In this document: positions 15,973 to 25,023 of the stretch, one piece after another
Numbering within the stretch: position 1 is the first letter of the stretch
How the letters are laid out: each line of letters begins with the position of its first letter
Assembly (NCBI RefSeq): GCF_014656055.1
Contig: NZ_BNBR01000005.1
Span: forward strand, 372,001 to 436,000
Direction: 5' to 3'
DNA from: Streptomyces griseosporeus
GTDB lineage: Bacteria > Actinomycetota > Actinomycetes > Streptomycetales > Streptomycetaceae
Length of the DNA: 64,000 nucleotides
Notes under the pieces: model-generated
Seen by the model: only the letters and a program-made list of their open reading frames with translations
The model's database searches: none
What the model was told of the DNA's origin: nothing
Translations under genes and position numbers: made by a program

Positions 15973-16770
15973 ATGCCCGCAGACGCCCGCTCACCGAAGA
16001 AACTGCGCAGCAACCGCGCCAGCCTCACCCACAAGGTCGGCTACGCCCTGCGCCACCCCGGCCGCGTCGCCCCCTACGTCCGCCGCGCCGCACGCGACGC
16101 CTACCTGCGGATGAAGCACCCCGACCACGTCGGCTACTACCGCGCGGTGATGGCCTCCGACACCCGGCGCAACCCGGAGGCCGCCGTCGGCAGCCGCACC
16201 CACGACCGGTGGCTCGCCCTCGGGCAGATGCAGTTCGACTACCTGATCGAGCACGGGCTGCGGCCCGAGCACCGCATGCTCGACATCGGCTGCGGCAACC
16301 TGCGCGGCGGCTGGCGGTTCATCGACCACCTGGAGCCCGGCCACTACTACGGCATCGACATCTCGCCCGACATCCTCATCGCCGCGAAGAAGACGCTCGC
16401 CGACCGCGGCCTCCAGGACAAGCTGCCGCACCTGACCATCACCGGCGACCTGACCTTCGACTTCCTGCCCGACGCGCACTTCGACGTCGTCCACGCGCAC
16501 AGCGTCTTCTCGCACTCCCCGCCGGCCGTCATCGACCAGTGCCTGGCCCACGTCGGCCGCATCCTCGCCCCGGACGGCTTCTTCGACTTCACCTTCGACC
16601 GCACCGAGGGCGAGGAACACGTCGTCCTCAACGAGGACTTCTACTACCGCACCGAGACCCTTCTCGCCCTCGCCCGCCGGCACGGCCTGCGCGCCGAGTT
16701 CATGGAGGACTGGGAGCGCCGCCCCCACGGCCAGTCGAAGATACGGGTGCGCCGCGGGGACAGCGCGTAG
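15973..16770 (+). CDS. SAM-dependent methyltransferase (class I)
   Basis: 265-aa protein with CGGAGG upstream of the ATG. SAM motif I is LDIGCGNLRGG, followed by YGIDISPDIL (motif II region) and DVVHAHSVFSH and LAPDGFFDFTF (later motifs). A basic N-terminal 60 residues precede the fold. Substrate cannot be inferred; neighbours (an ABC transporter and secreted polysaccharide-related genes) suggest a cell-surface or small-molecule substrate. Ends 24 nt from a convergent gene. Confidence 0.82.
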   Translation: MPADARSPKKLRSNRASLTHKVGYALRHPGRVAPYVRRAARDAYLRMKHPDHVGYYRAVMASDTRRNPEAAVGSRTHDRWLALGQMQFDYLIEHGLRPEHRMLDIGCGNLRGGWRFIDHLEPGHYYGIDISPDILIAAKKTLADRGLQDKLPHLTITGDLTFDFLPDAHFDVVHAHSVFSHSPPAVIDQCLAHVGRILAPDGFFDFTFDRTEGEEHVVLNEDFYYRTETLLALARRHGLRAEFMEDWERRPHGQSKIRVRRGDSA

Positions 16771-16794
16771 TCGCGAAGGGATCCCGGGGAGGGC

Positions 16795-17769
16795 TCAGAC
16801 CAGGTCGTTCTTGTAGAAGATGCTGGAGCGGCGGTCGCCCTCCACCCCGCTGGCGAAGCCCAGGAACAGCCGGGACTCGCCCGCGTCCGTGCGGTAGATC
16901 GCCAGGCCCTCCGGCTCCCGGTACACCAGCGTCGAGCCGGCCTTGGTCAGGGTCGGGCCCTGCACGATCTGACCGGTGTTGACGTTGATGCTGTACAGGT
17001 AGGTGTTGCCCGGGTCCGGGTTGGTGGAGGAGTAGGCGTTGCCCGTCAGGAAGTACATGTACGAGCCGTAGAGCGTGTAGCCCTGCGCGGTGCCGGAGAT
17101 CGACGGCTGCGGGAAGTTCGCCAGCGGGTTGCTGAAGTCACCGGCGTTGGCGTCCGCCAGGTTGTAGACGGCGATGTGCTTGGCGCCGTTCATGTGGTAG
17201 CGGACGATCATTCGGTTGTACACCGGGTCGATCGAGCAGGTGTACTCGCTGGCACCGGCGATCGGCGCGTACTTCACGATGCTCGCGTCGGAGGAGTCCA
17301 GCGTCGTGCCGGCCACGTACTTGATGCGGGCCAGCTTGGTGCCGTACCCGTTGGCGTTCGCGTCGGCCTCCACCCACAGGTAGCTGCTGCTGCCGCTGGG
17401 GGAGACACCGAAGGCGACGCCGTGGCCGAAGCCGTTCAGGTGCATGTACGAGATGTAGTTGCCCTGGAAGTCCAGGTGGCTGATGCACAGGTCACCGGCC
17501 TCCTCGGCGGAGCCGGACCGCTTCGCCGCCACGAACAGCCGCTTGTTCACCGAGTCGAAGGCGAAGCTCTGCTGCACCCGCACGCTGTGCAGCGACTTGT
17601 CGCGGAACAGGTCGTACGAGGGCTGCGACAGGTCGAACCGCGCCGTCTCGCTCACCGCCGCCGCCGCGCTCTGGGCGCCGTAACCGAGACCGACCACGGC
17701 GAGGGAGGCACCGGCCCCGGCACGCAGCAGACCACGACGGGTGAGGGGGGTACGGAGGGGGTTTTCCAA
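16795..17769 (-). CDS. Tat-secreted beta-propeller-like protein (phage-baseplate/TagC-like)
   Basis: 324-aa exported protein. The start is TTG at 17769, with a perfect AAGGAG 7 nt upstream; the longer frame to 17802 adds residues without a ribosome site. A Tat signal follows: TRRGLLRAGAGASLAVVGLG to AQSAAAA. The mature part has repeated short beta-strand motifs (RLFVAAKRSG, SYLWVEADANANGYG, YLYSINVNTGQIV) suggesting a propeller. In Streptomyces such proteins are often labelled teichoic-acid biosynthesis protein C or phage baseplate protein; the biochemical role is unclear. It follows the pectate lyase gene, from which it is separated by a strong hairpin. Confidence 0.7.
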   Translation of the reverse strand: MENPLRTPLTRRGLLRAGAGASLAVVGLGYGAQSAAAAVSETARFDLSQPSYDLFRDKSLHSVRVQQSFAFDSVNKRLFVAAKRSGSAEEAGDLCISHLDFQGNYISYMHLNGFGHGVAFGVSPSGSSSYLWVEADANANGYGTKLARIKYVAGTTLDSSDASIVKYAPIAGASEYTCSIDPVYNRMIVRYHMNGAKHIAVYNLADANAGDFSNPLANFPQPSISGTAQGYTLYGSYMYFLTGNAYSSTNPDPGNTYLYSINVNTGQIVQGPTLTKAGSTLVYREPEGLAIYRTDAGESRLFLGFASGVEGDRRSSIFYKNDLV

Positions 17770-17826
17770 GGCACGACTCCTTGTACGGCATGAACGGAAC
17801 AACAGATTCCCCGCACCCTACGCAGC

Positions 17827-17857
17827 GGCCCGGCCCCCACTGAAGGGGGGCCGGGCC
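17827..17857 (-). terminator. Hairpin terminator after the pectate lyase gene
   Basis: The arms GGCCCGGCCCCC (17827-17838) and GGGGGCCGGGCC (17846-17857) pair perfectly around a 7-nt loop, 28 nt beyond the lyase stop codon. No T-run is seen. Confidence 0.6.
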
Positions 17858-17885
17858 ACCGGCAGGCACCGCACAGGTCGGTTGG

Positions 17886-19463
17886 CTACGGATTGACCAC
17901 GTTTCCGCCGAACGTCACCACCAGCTTGCCGTCCGAGGCGAACGACCAGCCGAGCGCGCCGGAGTAGGAGGAGCAGCGGGAGCCGTTCGTGCCGGTCCAG
18001 AACTGGTTGGAGCCGTCGGCGTCACCGACGGTCTTGTCGTTCGAGCCGCTGACCGTGAAACGGCACGAGGTGTTGGAGCGGAACACCGACGTCCCGGCGT
18101 CCCAGGAGAAGTTGCGCTGGGCGTTGTCGATGCCGACGTTGCTCGTCACCTTCATCGAGCCGGGGTTGCTGTTGTAGGTGAAGCCGTGCTTGCCGTTCTT
18201 GTAGGCGATGCTGTGCTGCACGACGTGGTCGACCGGGATGCTCTCGCCGCCCAGCTTGTAGCCGTTGCGGTCGCCGTTGGTGTTGACCGTGCCGTTCGTC
18301 AGCGTGCCGTTGTTGTACGACAGCGCGTACTCGATGGTCACCGGGCCGATCGCGCCCGTGTCGCTCTTGGTGTACAGGTCCCAGCCGTCGTCGATGTTGT
18401 TGTGCGAGACGGTATAGCGGAACACGTTGCCGGTGCCGGTGGTCAGCTTGGCCGCGAAGCCGTCCGCGTCCTCGCCGTCGGAGTCGGCGTTGTCGTGCGA
18501 CTCGGCGCTCAGGATCAGGTTGTCCGAGGGCCACTGGCTCGCCGGGGTGGTGGAGGCGATCCGGCCGAGCTGCAGGCCGGTGTCCCGGTTGAACCGGGTG
18601 ACCGTGCGCTCGATGACGTTGTGGCTGCCGCCGACGTAGATGCCGTTGTCCCCGGCCCGCTCGACGACCAGGCCGTACACCCGCCAGTAGTTGCCGAAGA
18701 CCTGGAGCCCGCGGTTGGCGGGACTCTCCGTCTGCGCCGAGAAGTTCAGCACCGGCGTCTCGCCCGGGTACGCGGACAGCGTGGTGCGCGCGGCGGCCGT
18801 GCCGTTGTTGCCCTCGGGGATGGTGACCGTGGACGAGTACGCGTACGTCCCGCCCCGCAGGTAGATCGTGCCGCCGGGGGCGATCCGGCTGATGGCCGAG
18901 GTGAGCGTGGTCGGCGCGGACTGGGTGCCGGCCGCGCCGTCGGTGCCGTTCGGCGCCACGTACAGGGCGTTCGCGGTGGGCGGGGTGGTGGTGCCCGACG
19001 TCGTCACGTCGGCGTAGTCGACGTTGGGCAGGCCCGCGGAGGTCGTCGGGCTGAGCCGGATCGTGTTGCTGCCGGCGTTCAGACTGACGGACAGCGTCTT
19101 GGTCGCCCAGGTCGTCCACGCGCCGGTGCCCTCGAAGGACGGCGTCTGCACGGCCGTGCCGTTGACGACGAGGGAGGCGGGGCGCGCGGTGGTGGTGCCG
19201 TTGGCGAACCTCAGGTCCAGAGTGGCGGTGCCCGAGCTCGCCGCGTTCACCGTGAACTGCACGTACCCGCTCGTGGAGTTGGCGCCGTTGCAGTAGCCGC
19301 TGCCGGAGTAACCGGCCCATTCGGTCTCCACGGCACCGCTGCACACCGCGGGGGAGCTCTCCGCCTCGTACCGGGCGGTCGCGGCCTGCGCGCTGGTGCC
19401 GGAGAGGGCGACGAGGGTACCGGCGAGAAGGCCGACGGTGGTGAGGACGGGTCTCACGTCCAT
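17886..19463 (-). CDS. Secreted pectate lyase (PL9 type) with CBM35
   Basis: 525-aa extracellular enzyme. Sec signal peptide to about residue 28 (GTLVALSGTSAQA). Residues 30-160 form a CBM35-type carbohydrate-binding domain (YEAESSPAVCSGAVETEW, SGYCNGANSTSGYVQFTV). After a short linker comes a right-handed parallel beta-helix (YVAPNGTDGAAGT, IYLRGGTY, DNADSDGEDADGFAAKL, NIDDGWDLYTKSDTGAI) with the PL9 signature DADGFAAK carrying Asp and Lys residues used for calcium binding and proton abstraction. It cleaves polygalacturonate by beta-elimination. GAAGGG precedes the ATG, and a GAAAGCGCTTTC palindrome lies in the upstream region, suggesting sugar-responsive repression. Confidence 0.88.
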   Translation of the reverse strand: MDVRPVLTTVGLLAGTLVALSGTSAQAATARYEAESSPAVCSGAVETEWAGYSGSGYCNGANSTSGYVQFTVNAASSGTATLDLRFANGTTTARPASLVVNGTAVQTPSFEGTGAWTTWATKTLSVSLNAGSNTIRLSPTTSAGLPNVDYADVTTSGTTTPPTANALYVAPNGTDGAAGTQSAPTTLTSAISRIAPGGTIYLRGGTYAYSSTVTIPEGNNGTAAARTTLSAYPGETPVLNFSAQTESPANRGLQVFGNYWRVYGLVVERAGDNGIYVGGSHNVIERTVTRFNRDTGLQLGRIASTTPASQWPSDNLILSAESHDNADSDGEDADGFAAKLTTGTGNVFRYTVSHNNIDDGWDLYTKSDTGAIGPVTIEYALSYNNGTLTNGTVNTNGDRNGYKLGGESIPVDHVVQHSIAYKNGKHGFTYNSNPGSMKVTSNVGIDNAQRNFSWDAGTSVFRSNTSCRFTVSGSNDKTVGDADGSNQFWTGTNGSRCSSYSGALGWSFASDGKLVVTFGGNVVNP

Positions 19464-19476
19464 GGGAATCCCTTCG

Positions 19477-19488
19477 GAAAGCGCTTTC
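19477..19488. promoter_or_regulatory. LacI-type operator palindrome upstream of pectate lyase
   Basis: GAAAGCGCTTTC is a perfect 12-bp palindrome 13 nt upstream of the lyase start. It resembles the sites bound by streptomycete LacI-family repressors of polysaccharide-degradation genes (compare the CebR site core GAGCGCTC). The rest of the 244-nt divergent region has two direct CGTGTACG copies (19523-19530 and 19541-19548) of unknown meaning. Confidence 0.6.
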
Positions 19489-19707
19489 GGGTGCCAGTTT
19501 TCGGTGACGGTAGGGGTGGTGCCGTGTACGCGTCAATAGACGTGTACGTGATTGCTGTTCAGAAGGGTGAACCCGTAAGGGTGCCGAACTCCCCTGCCGG
19601 CGGCGGAAATTGGGTGGTGCCGAGCGGCGCGGGGCGCTACGCTCCCCGGCGATGACGACTCACTCCACTCACAGAATGGGGGTCCCGTCCGCGCAAGGTG
19701 AGTGCTG

Positions 19708-21375
19708 ATGGGCACCCCTGAGACCGCGAACGAGGACTACTCCCGCCTCTCCCTCTGGCTGCGCGTGCGCCGGTACGCCGTGCCGCCCTCCGTGATCGAG
19801 ACCGCGACCGCACGCCGCCGCACCGGCGACTGGGGCGGCGCCTGCGCCGCCGCGGGCATCGACGTCGACCTGCGCCTGCGCTCCGTGGCGCACACCCACG
19901 GCCGCGACCTCGCCGCCCGGATCCGCGCCGACCTCCGCCATCTCGCCCCCGACCTGCTGCGCTGGCACATGCCGAGGATCGCCCCCGACGGCCTGCTGAG
20001 ACCGGGGCTGACGGTGACGCTGGCGCGGTACGAGCCGGACGGCGGCGGCCCACCGGTACACCTGGTCGTCCGCACCCCACCTGCCTGGGCGGATGCCGGG
20101 CAGCGCATGAGCCTGGCGGTGTGGGACGGGGGGCGTGCCGGTTCCGGCGCCTCTGCCGGTGAGCGGGGGCATCCGCACCCCCACCCCAGCCGCCGCTTCC
20201 GCCTCGACCTGCACCGGCATCTGTGGGATGCGCGCAGGGCGGGGGAGTTGGGGGTGAGGGCGGGCGGCGCGCCGTCTGACGGGCCGGGCGCCGACGGGGT
20301 GTCCGGGGGCGGTGGTCGGGTGCCTGGGGGTGCCGACCGGGTGTCCGGGGGCGGTGGTCGGCTGACGAGGGCGTTCGGTGAGGGGCCCGGCGCGGGCCCC
20401 GGTCGGCCGCCGGTCGGGTGTGACGGCGGGCTGCCGGAGGCGCCGGGTGCGCTGGGCGGTGCACTGGGTGTCGACCTGGCGTCCGTTGGCGGTCGTACGG
20501 GCATTAACTGGTCATCCTGGAGCGGCAGTTGGCTGCCGGATGCCTTCGCCGACGGGCTCGCCGTCGAGCGGTGGGCCGATGAGGCGCTGCTCGTCCTGCG
20601 GGACCGGGGGCGGGTCGCCGGGCCGGTCCTCGTGCGGCTCGGCGCGGGGCGGCGCCTCGTCCTCGACGTCGGCCCGGCCGGACAGTTCGTGGACGCCGTG
20701 CCGTGGGCGTCGTACCGCGGGCACTCCGCGCTGCCCGTGCTGCCCGACGCCGCCGTCCGCGTGCTGCCCGACCTCGAACTGCTGCGGGCCGGACTCCTCG
20801 ACGCCGGGGACCTGCACCCGCTGGTCGCCGAGGCGCTGCTGCCGGGACACCGGGCGCCCGCCACGCGGCGCGAGCCGGACGCGCCGGGCGGGCCGCGGAT
20901 CGTCGACTGCCGGGGCGCCCGGCACCGGATCGGCCTGGTCGACGGGGTGCTGAGCGCGCTGGACCACACCCCGGAGGAGATCCGCCGCGAGGACCTCCTC
21001 GTCGCCCTCGGCGGACCCCCGCTGCCCTGCCTCCAGGCCATCGACGACGCCCACCGCCGCCCCGACTGCCTCACCGGCGTCCGGGAACGCCTCGACCACG
21101 GCGACCTCACCGGCGCGCTGGCCGTCGTGGAGGGCCTGCTCGGTCCCGACGCCGTCCTGCGCGGCGGCGCGCTGCGCGACGAACTGGAGACGGCGGCGCA
21201 GCGTCTCGTCGCCTACGGCCTGTTCCGGGCCGGGCTCGCGGACCCGCCGGGCCCGGTACCGCACGCGGACCCGCGCCGCACGGGCGCCCGGCGCTCCGGC
21301 TCGGGCAAGCAGGCCCGTTCCCGCTCCCTGTCCCGCGTGCGCCACGCCCACCACGCCCAGCGCGTGAACCGCTGA
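19708..21375 (+). CDS. Unknown protein in MoxR-VWA operon
   Basis: 555 aa from ATG 19708 (AGGTGAG 5 nt upstream; GTG at 19702 is an alternative). I do not recognise a family. Residues 1-170 and 265-535 look like globular Leu/Ala/Arg-rich segments separated by a low-complexity Gly-rich linker of about 90 residues (GVSGGGGR occurs twice, once as VSGGGGR). The tail is basic (RRSGSGKQARSRSLSRVRHA). No export signal. It is followed after 37 nt by the MoxR ATPase and VWA genes on the same strand. A guess is a substrate-recruiting or scaffold partner of the chaperone pair; nothing in the sequence proves this. Confidence 0.7.
   Translation: MGTPETANEDYSRLSLWLRVRRYAVPPSVIETATARRRTGDWGGACAAAGIDVDLRLRSVAHTHGRDLAARIRADLRHLAPDLLRWHMPRIAPDGLLRPGLTVTLARYEPDGGGPPVHLVVRTPPAWADAGQRMSLAVWDGGRAGSGASAGERGHPHPHPSRRFRLDLHRHLWDARRAGELGVRAGGAPSDGPGADGVSGGGGRVPGGADRVSGGGGRLTRAFGEGPGAGPGRPPVGCDGGLPEAPGALGGALGVDLASVGGRTGINWSSWSGSWLPDAFADGLAVERWADEALLVLRDRGRVAGPVLVRLGAGRRLVLDVGPAGQFVDAVPWASYRGHSALPVLPDAAVRVLPDLELLRAGLLDAGDLHPLVAEALLPGHRAPATRREPDAPGGPRIVDCRGARHRIGLVDGVLSALDHTPEEIRREDLLVALGGPPLPCLQAIDDAHRRPDCLTGVRERLDHGDLTGALAVVEGLLGPDAVLRGGALRDELETAAQRLVAYGLFRAGLADPPGPVPHADPRRTGARRSGSGKQARSRSLSRVRHAHHAQRVNR
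20299..20361 (+). repeat. In-frame 21-bp direct repeat in Gly-rich linker
   Basis: An identical 21-bp block (20299-20319 and 20341-20361; begins GTGTCCGGGGGCGG) occurs twice, 42 bp apart, with a degenerate copy between. It encodes the VSGGGGR units of the linker. It is in frame, so copy number could vary without breaking the gene. Confidence 0.85.
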
Positions 21376-21412
21376 CGCGCGCCCTCCCCCGACTCACTCA
21401 CAGGTGACCCTC

Positions 21413-22627
21413 ATGACTTCTGCGCTCTTGCCCACCCCTGCCGACCAACTGGCCGTAGCCGCCGATCTGTTGGCCCTGCTCGCCGACACCACCACCGAAC
21501 CGCGCCCCGACCCGCAGCTGGAGGCCCTGACCCTGGCCGTAGCCGCCGACCTGCCGGTGCTGCTGTGGGGCGAGCCGGGCATCGGCAAGACCGCCGCGCT
21601 CACCCAGCTCGCCGAGGAGCTTCAGCTGCCGCTGACGACGGTCATCGCCAGCGTGCACGAACCGTCCGACTTCGCCGGGCTGCCCGTCGTCGGCGACGAC
21701 CCCGCCACCCAGGGCGTGCCGATGGCCCCGCCCGACTGGGCCGTCCGCCTGGTGCGGGCCGGGCGCGGTCTGCTCTTCCTCGACGAACTGTCGACCGCGC
21801 CGCCGGCCGTGCAGGCGGCCCTGCTGCGGCTGGTGCTGGAGCGGCGGGTCGGCGCGCTCGAACTGCCGCCCGGCGTACGGATCGTGGCGGCCGCCAACCC
21901 GCGCTCCTCGGCGGCCGACGGCTGGGAGCTGAGCGCGCCGCTGGCCAACCGGTTCGTGCACCTGCGGTGGGCCCACGACCACGAGGTCGTCGTACGGGGC
22001 CTGGGCGGCACCTGGCCCCGGGCGACCCTGCCCCGCCTCGACCCGGAGCGGCTCGCCGAGGCCGTGGACCTTGCCCGGCGCGCGGTCACCGGGCTGCTCG
22101 CGGTACGGCCCGCCCTCGTCCACCGGCTGCCCGGCAACGACACCCAGCGGGGCGGGGCCTGGCCGTCGCCCCGCAGCTGGGAGGCGACCGTCCGGCTGAT
22201 CGCCTTCGCGACGGCGGCCGGCTCCTCCCGGGACGTGCTGTCACTGCTGGTCAGGGGCGCGGTCGGGGACGGCCCCGGCCTTGAGCTGCTGGCCGCGCTG
22301 GACCGGATGGACCTGCCCGACCCGGAGGACCTGCTGGCCGACCCGGCGGGCGCCGAGCTGCCGGAGCGGGGCGATCTGCGGCAGGCGGCCCTGGACGGCG
22401 TGGTCGCGGCGGTACGGGCCCGACCGGACCGGGCCCGCTGGGACGCCGCCTGGGCGCTGCTGGTCCGGGCGCTGGAGACGGGCGCCCCGGATCTGGTCGT
22501 CGTACCCGCGACGACGCTCGCCTCGCTGCGGCGGGAGGACTGGGACGTACCGCCGGCGATCGAGCGGCTGGCCGGGGTGGTGAACCTGTCGCAGCGGGCG
22601 GACCGGGCGGTGGCGGGGCGGCGATGA
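21413..22627 (+). CDS. MoxR family AAA+ ATPase
   Basis: 404-aa ATPase starting at ATG 21413 (AGGTGA 5 nt upstream). Motifs: Walker A GEPGIGKTA, Walker B LLFLDELST, sensor-like AANPR, and a pore-region-like EPSDFAGLPVVGD. MoxR proteins act as chaperones that load metals or cofactors or assemble complexes together with a VWA-domain partner, here the next gene, with which it overlaps by ATGA. The C-terminal third is helical lid plus extension. Confidence 0.88.
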   Translation: MTSALLPTPADQLAVAADLLALLADTTTEPRPDPQLEALTLAVAADLPVLLWGEPGIGKTAALTQLAEELQLPLTTVIASVHEPSDFAGLPVVGDDPATQGVPMAPPDWAVRLVRAGRGLLFLDELSTAPPAVQAALLRLVLERRVGALELPPGVRIVAAANPRSSAADGWELSAPLANRFVHLRWAHDHEVVVRGLGGTWPRATLPRLDPERLAEAVDLARRAVTGLLAVRPALVHRLPGNDTQRGGAWPSPRSWEATVRLIAFATAAGSSRDVLSLLVRGAVGDGPGLELLAALDRMDLPDPEDLLADPAGAELPERGDLRQAALDGVVAAVRARPDRARWDAAWALLVRALETGAPDLVVVPATTLASLRREDWDVPPAIERLAGVVNLSQRADRAVAGRR

Positions 22628-23837
22628 AGGGGACGGTGGGTGAGCTGGACCTGGAGAAGCTGTACGCGGCGCGGCTGCACGCGGTGCGGGTGCGGCCGTA
22701 CCTGGCGACGGCCCTGTTCGCGCTGCACGTGGTGGAGTCGCGGGACGTGCCGACGATGGCGGTGGACCGGCACTGGCGCTGCTATGTCTCCCCGGCGTTC
22801 GTGGCGTCGATGACCGTGGCGGACCTGGCCGGGGTGTGGGTGCACGAGGTGTCCCACCTGCTGCGCGACCACCACACCCGCAGCGACCGGGTCGCCCGGC
22901 AGCGGGGCCTGACCGGCGCGGGGAAGCGGCTGCGGATGAACATCGCCGCGGACCTGGAGATCAACGACGACGTGTACGGCGACGGGCTCGCCCGCCCGAA
23001 GGGCGCCGTCGTCCCCCGCATGCTGGACCTGCCCGCGGGCGAGCTGATGGAGGACTACCTGCGCCAGTTCCGGCTCGGCCCGGGCACGGAGGGCCTGGCC
23101 TGGCTGGACTGCGGCAGCGGCGCCGACGGACTGTCCCGGCACTGGGACCTCGGCCCCGACGGGGCGCGGGGGCTGAGCGAGCAGGAGCGGGACGGGGTCC
23201 GCTTCCGCGTCGCCCAGGCGATCACCGGCCGCCCCGGGACCGCGCCGGAGGGCTGGCGGCGCTGGGCGGAGGAGGCCTTCCACCCGCCGCAGCCCTGGCG
23301 GGAGCTGCTCGGCGCGGCGCTCCGCTCGGCGGCGGCCGCCTCCGGCGCGAGCGACGACTACAGCTACGGCCGTCCCTCGCGTCGCGCGGCGTCCGTGCCG
23401 GGCGCGGTCCTGCCGAGCCTGCGGCGCAGGCCGCCGCGGGTGTGCGTGGTGATCGACACGTCCGGTTCGGTCAGCGACGCGGAGCTGGGCAGCGCGCTGC
23501 TGGAGGTGGCGGCGATCGGGCGGGCGGTGGGCGGCCGGCGCGACCAGGTGAGCGTGGTCTCGTGCGACGCGGCGGCCGGCTGGCCAGGCCCCTGTGCCAG
23601 GCGGAGGGCATCGAGCTGATCGGCGGGGGCGGGACGGACCTGCGCACCGGCTTCGACCAGGCCCTGCGCACCCGCCCCGACGTGATCGTGGCGCTGACCG
23701 ACGGCCAGACCCCGTGGCCGCGGCGCCCGCCGTGCCGGACGGTGGTGGGCCTGTTCCCGCGCCCGCCGCGCGAGACGGAGAGGGACGGCTGGCGGGCGGG
23801 TCCGCCGGAGTGGGCGCGGGTGGTTCGGATCGGGTAG
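22624..23837 (+). pseudogene. VWA-like / HExxH protein (DUF2201 type), frameshifted
   Basis: The MoxR partner gene. N-terminal domain: metallopeptidase-like HEVSH (H74-H78) and DLEINDD. C-terminal domain: VWA-like, with the metal-binding motif VVIDTSGSVSD. The frame is open from 22624 to 23619, ending in an unrelated tail (GPCARRRASS). The expected continuation is in another frame from about 23580: LCQAEGIELIGGGGTDLRTG, then DVIVALTDGQTPWP, ending at 23837. One missing C near 23574-23580 would restore DAAARLARPLCQAEG. So the gene carries a 1-nt deletion, or the sequence has an error. If real, the protein loses half its VWA fold, including the GGTD motif. Confidence 0.8.
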
Positions 23838-23859
23838 CCCCCCTTCCTGCGGGCCCAGC

Positions 23860-24081
23860 TCACAGGCCGAGGGCGATGGCCACGCGGGTCAGCTCGGCGG
23901 TGGTGGTGATGTCGAGCTTGGCGCGGATACGGCGCAGGTAGGCGTCGACGGTGTGCTTGGACAGGCCCATGTGACGGGCGGTCTGGAGGTAGGTCCGGCC
24001 GGCGGCGATGTGCCGCAGGGTCTCGCGCTCACGGGGGGCGAGGGCGGTGGCGGGGGCGGCGGGGGTGAGGGTGAGGCTCAT
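23860..24081 (-). CDS. Stand-alone LuxR-type HTH protein, 73 aa
   Basis: Small DNA-binding protein that is little more than a LuxR/GerE helix-turn-helix: LAPRERETLRHIAAGRTYLQ then SKHTVDAYLRRIRAKLDITT. ATG at 24081 has GGAG 7 nt upstream; the longer frame to 24240 lacks a site. No receiver or sensor domain is attached, so it may act constitutively, be controlled by abundance, or pair with another protein. Its end lies 22 nt from the convergent frameshifted VWA gene. Confidence 0.8.
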   Translation of the reverse strand: MSLTLTPAAPATALAPRERETLRHIAAGRTYLQTARHMGLSKHTVDAYLRRIRAKLDITTTAELTRVAIALGL

Positions 24082-24290
24082 GGGAAACTCCGGCGGGCGT
24101 CGAGATTCGGCGGTCGGCGGGGGAGCGCTGCCCACACCCTCGTGAGCAGAGAGGGAAGCTGTCCGGTGCGGCTGCCTGCGGCGGCTGTCCGTTTCGGGAT
24201 GCTTTGACCTCGTATGAATAGATTGGCTGCCGGACTTCATGACGGTGTCCGCCGACTGTCACAGGCGCGTCACAGGGGAGGGGAAGGGGT

Positions 24291-24671
24291 TTGGCCGGTA
24301 TCGAGGACGTCATGGACTTCCTGGTCGACCACCGGGCGGCGAACGTGCCCCCCGGCTATGTCGCCGAGCAGCTGGAGTCGATGGCCTGGATCGTCGACAT
24401 CGCCTCCGGCGTCCGGCTGCGGGAGGTCGCCAGGCAGTGGATGACCTGCGGCGATCCCTTCCGGGTGGCGGTGGCGGCGGCCCTGTCGGAGGGCACGTAC
24501 CTGTACGAGACGTTCGAGGAGCTGGCCGAGCTGGCGGCTCCGCTGAAGGAGCGCTTCCCCTCGATGGCGGCCGACCTGGACGCCTGGCTGGCCCGGGCGC
24601 GGGAGTCGTACGAGCGGCGTGAGAACGGGACCTGGTGGGAAACGGGCGGGGTCGACCGGACGGCCGGGTGA
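24291..24671 (+). CDS. Small helical protein of unknown function
   Basis: 126 aa from TTG 24291, with GGGGAGG 8 nt upstream; ATG 24312 (MDFLVD) is the alternative. Predicted mostly alpha-helical and acidic (YVAEQLESMAWIVDI, LYETFEELAELAAPLKERF), without export signal. I do not recognise it. It is divergent from the LuxR HTH gene across about 210 nt of comparatively AT-rich DNA (24170-24240) likely to contain promoters for both. Confidence 0.6.
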   Translation: MAGIEDVMDFLVDHRAANVPPGYVAEQLESMAWIVDIASGVRLREVARQWMTCGDPFRVAVAAALSEGTYLYETFEELAELAAPLKERFPSMAADLDAWLARARESYERRENGTWWETGGVDRTAG

Positions 24672-25023
24672 GGCGCCCGGGGGTGGGCGGTGCTTCCGCA
24701 CCGGAAATCGGCGCTGTGGCATGCGGATGAATCGCTTGAATCGCTGATTCCAGCGGACGGAACAGCGGCGGCAATTCCACTTCGGATACGGAATTCGCCT
24801 GCCTGTCTCGACGAGCCATGCCCCGCCGCGCGTCCCGTCCACCGAAAGAGTCGCTCCGCCCCGCCGGATTGACCGGGGCCCGCCGGGACGGCCGTGGCCG
24901 GGTGGCCCGGGAGTACCGTGAAGGAGCCGGGGACCTTCCGCGCGGCGGTTCCCCACCGCCGCCGCCCCCGGTGATCGACGACGCCGGGCCGGACCCGTCC
25001 GCGCCCGGGGGCAGGTCAGTCCC
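24672..25023. other. Intergenic region without a supported gene
   Basis: About 350 nt. The part from 24710 to 24810 is clearly less GC-rich than the neighbours and has no third-position GC bias in any frame, so it looks non-coding and probably holds the promoter of the next gene. I see no hairpin of note and no RNA gene. Confidence 0.5.

Noticed and set aside
22836..23837. Separate 333-codon gene overlapping the VWA gene
   Set aside because: Only its last part (from about 23580) is meaningful; it is the frameshifted continuation of the VWA gene.
24690..24872. 60-codon plus-strand frame and an opposite frame beginning MARRDRQAN
   Set aside because: No ribosome site, no GC bias at third positions and no family resemblance; treated as intergenic.
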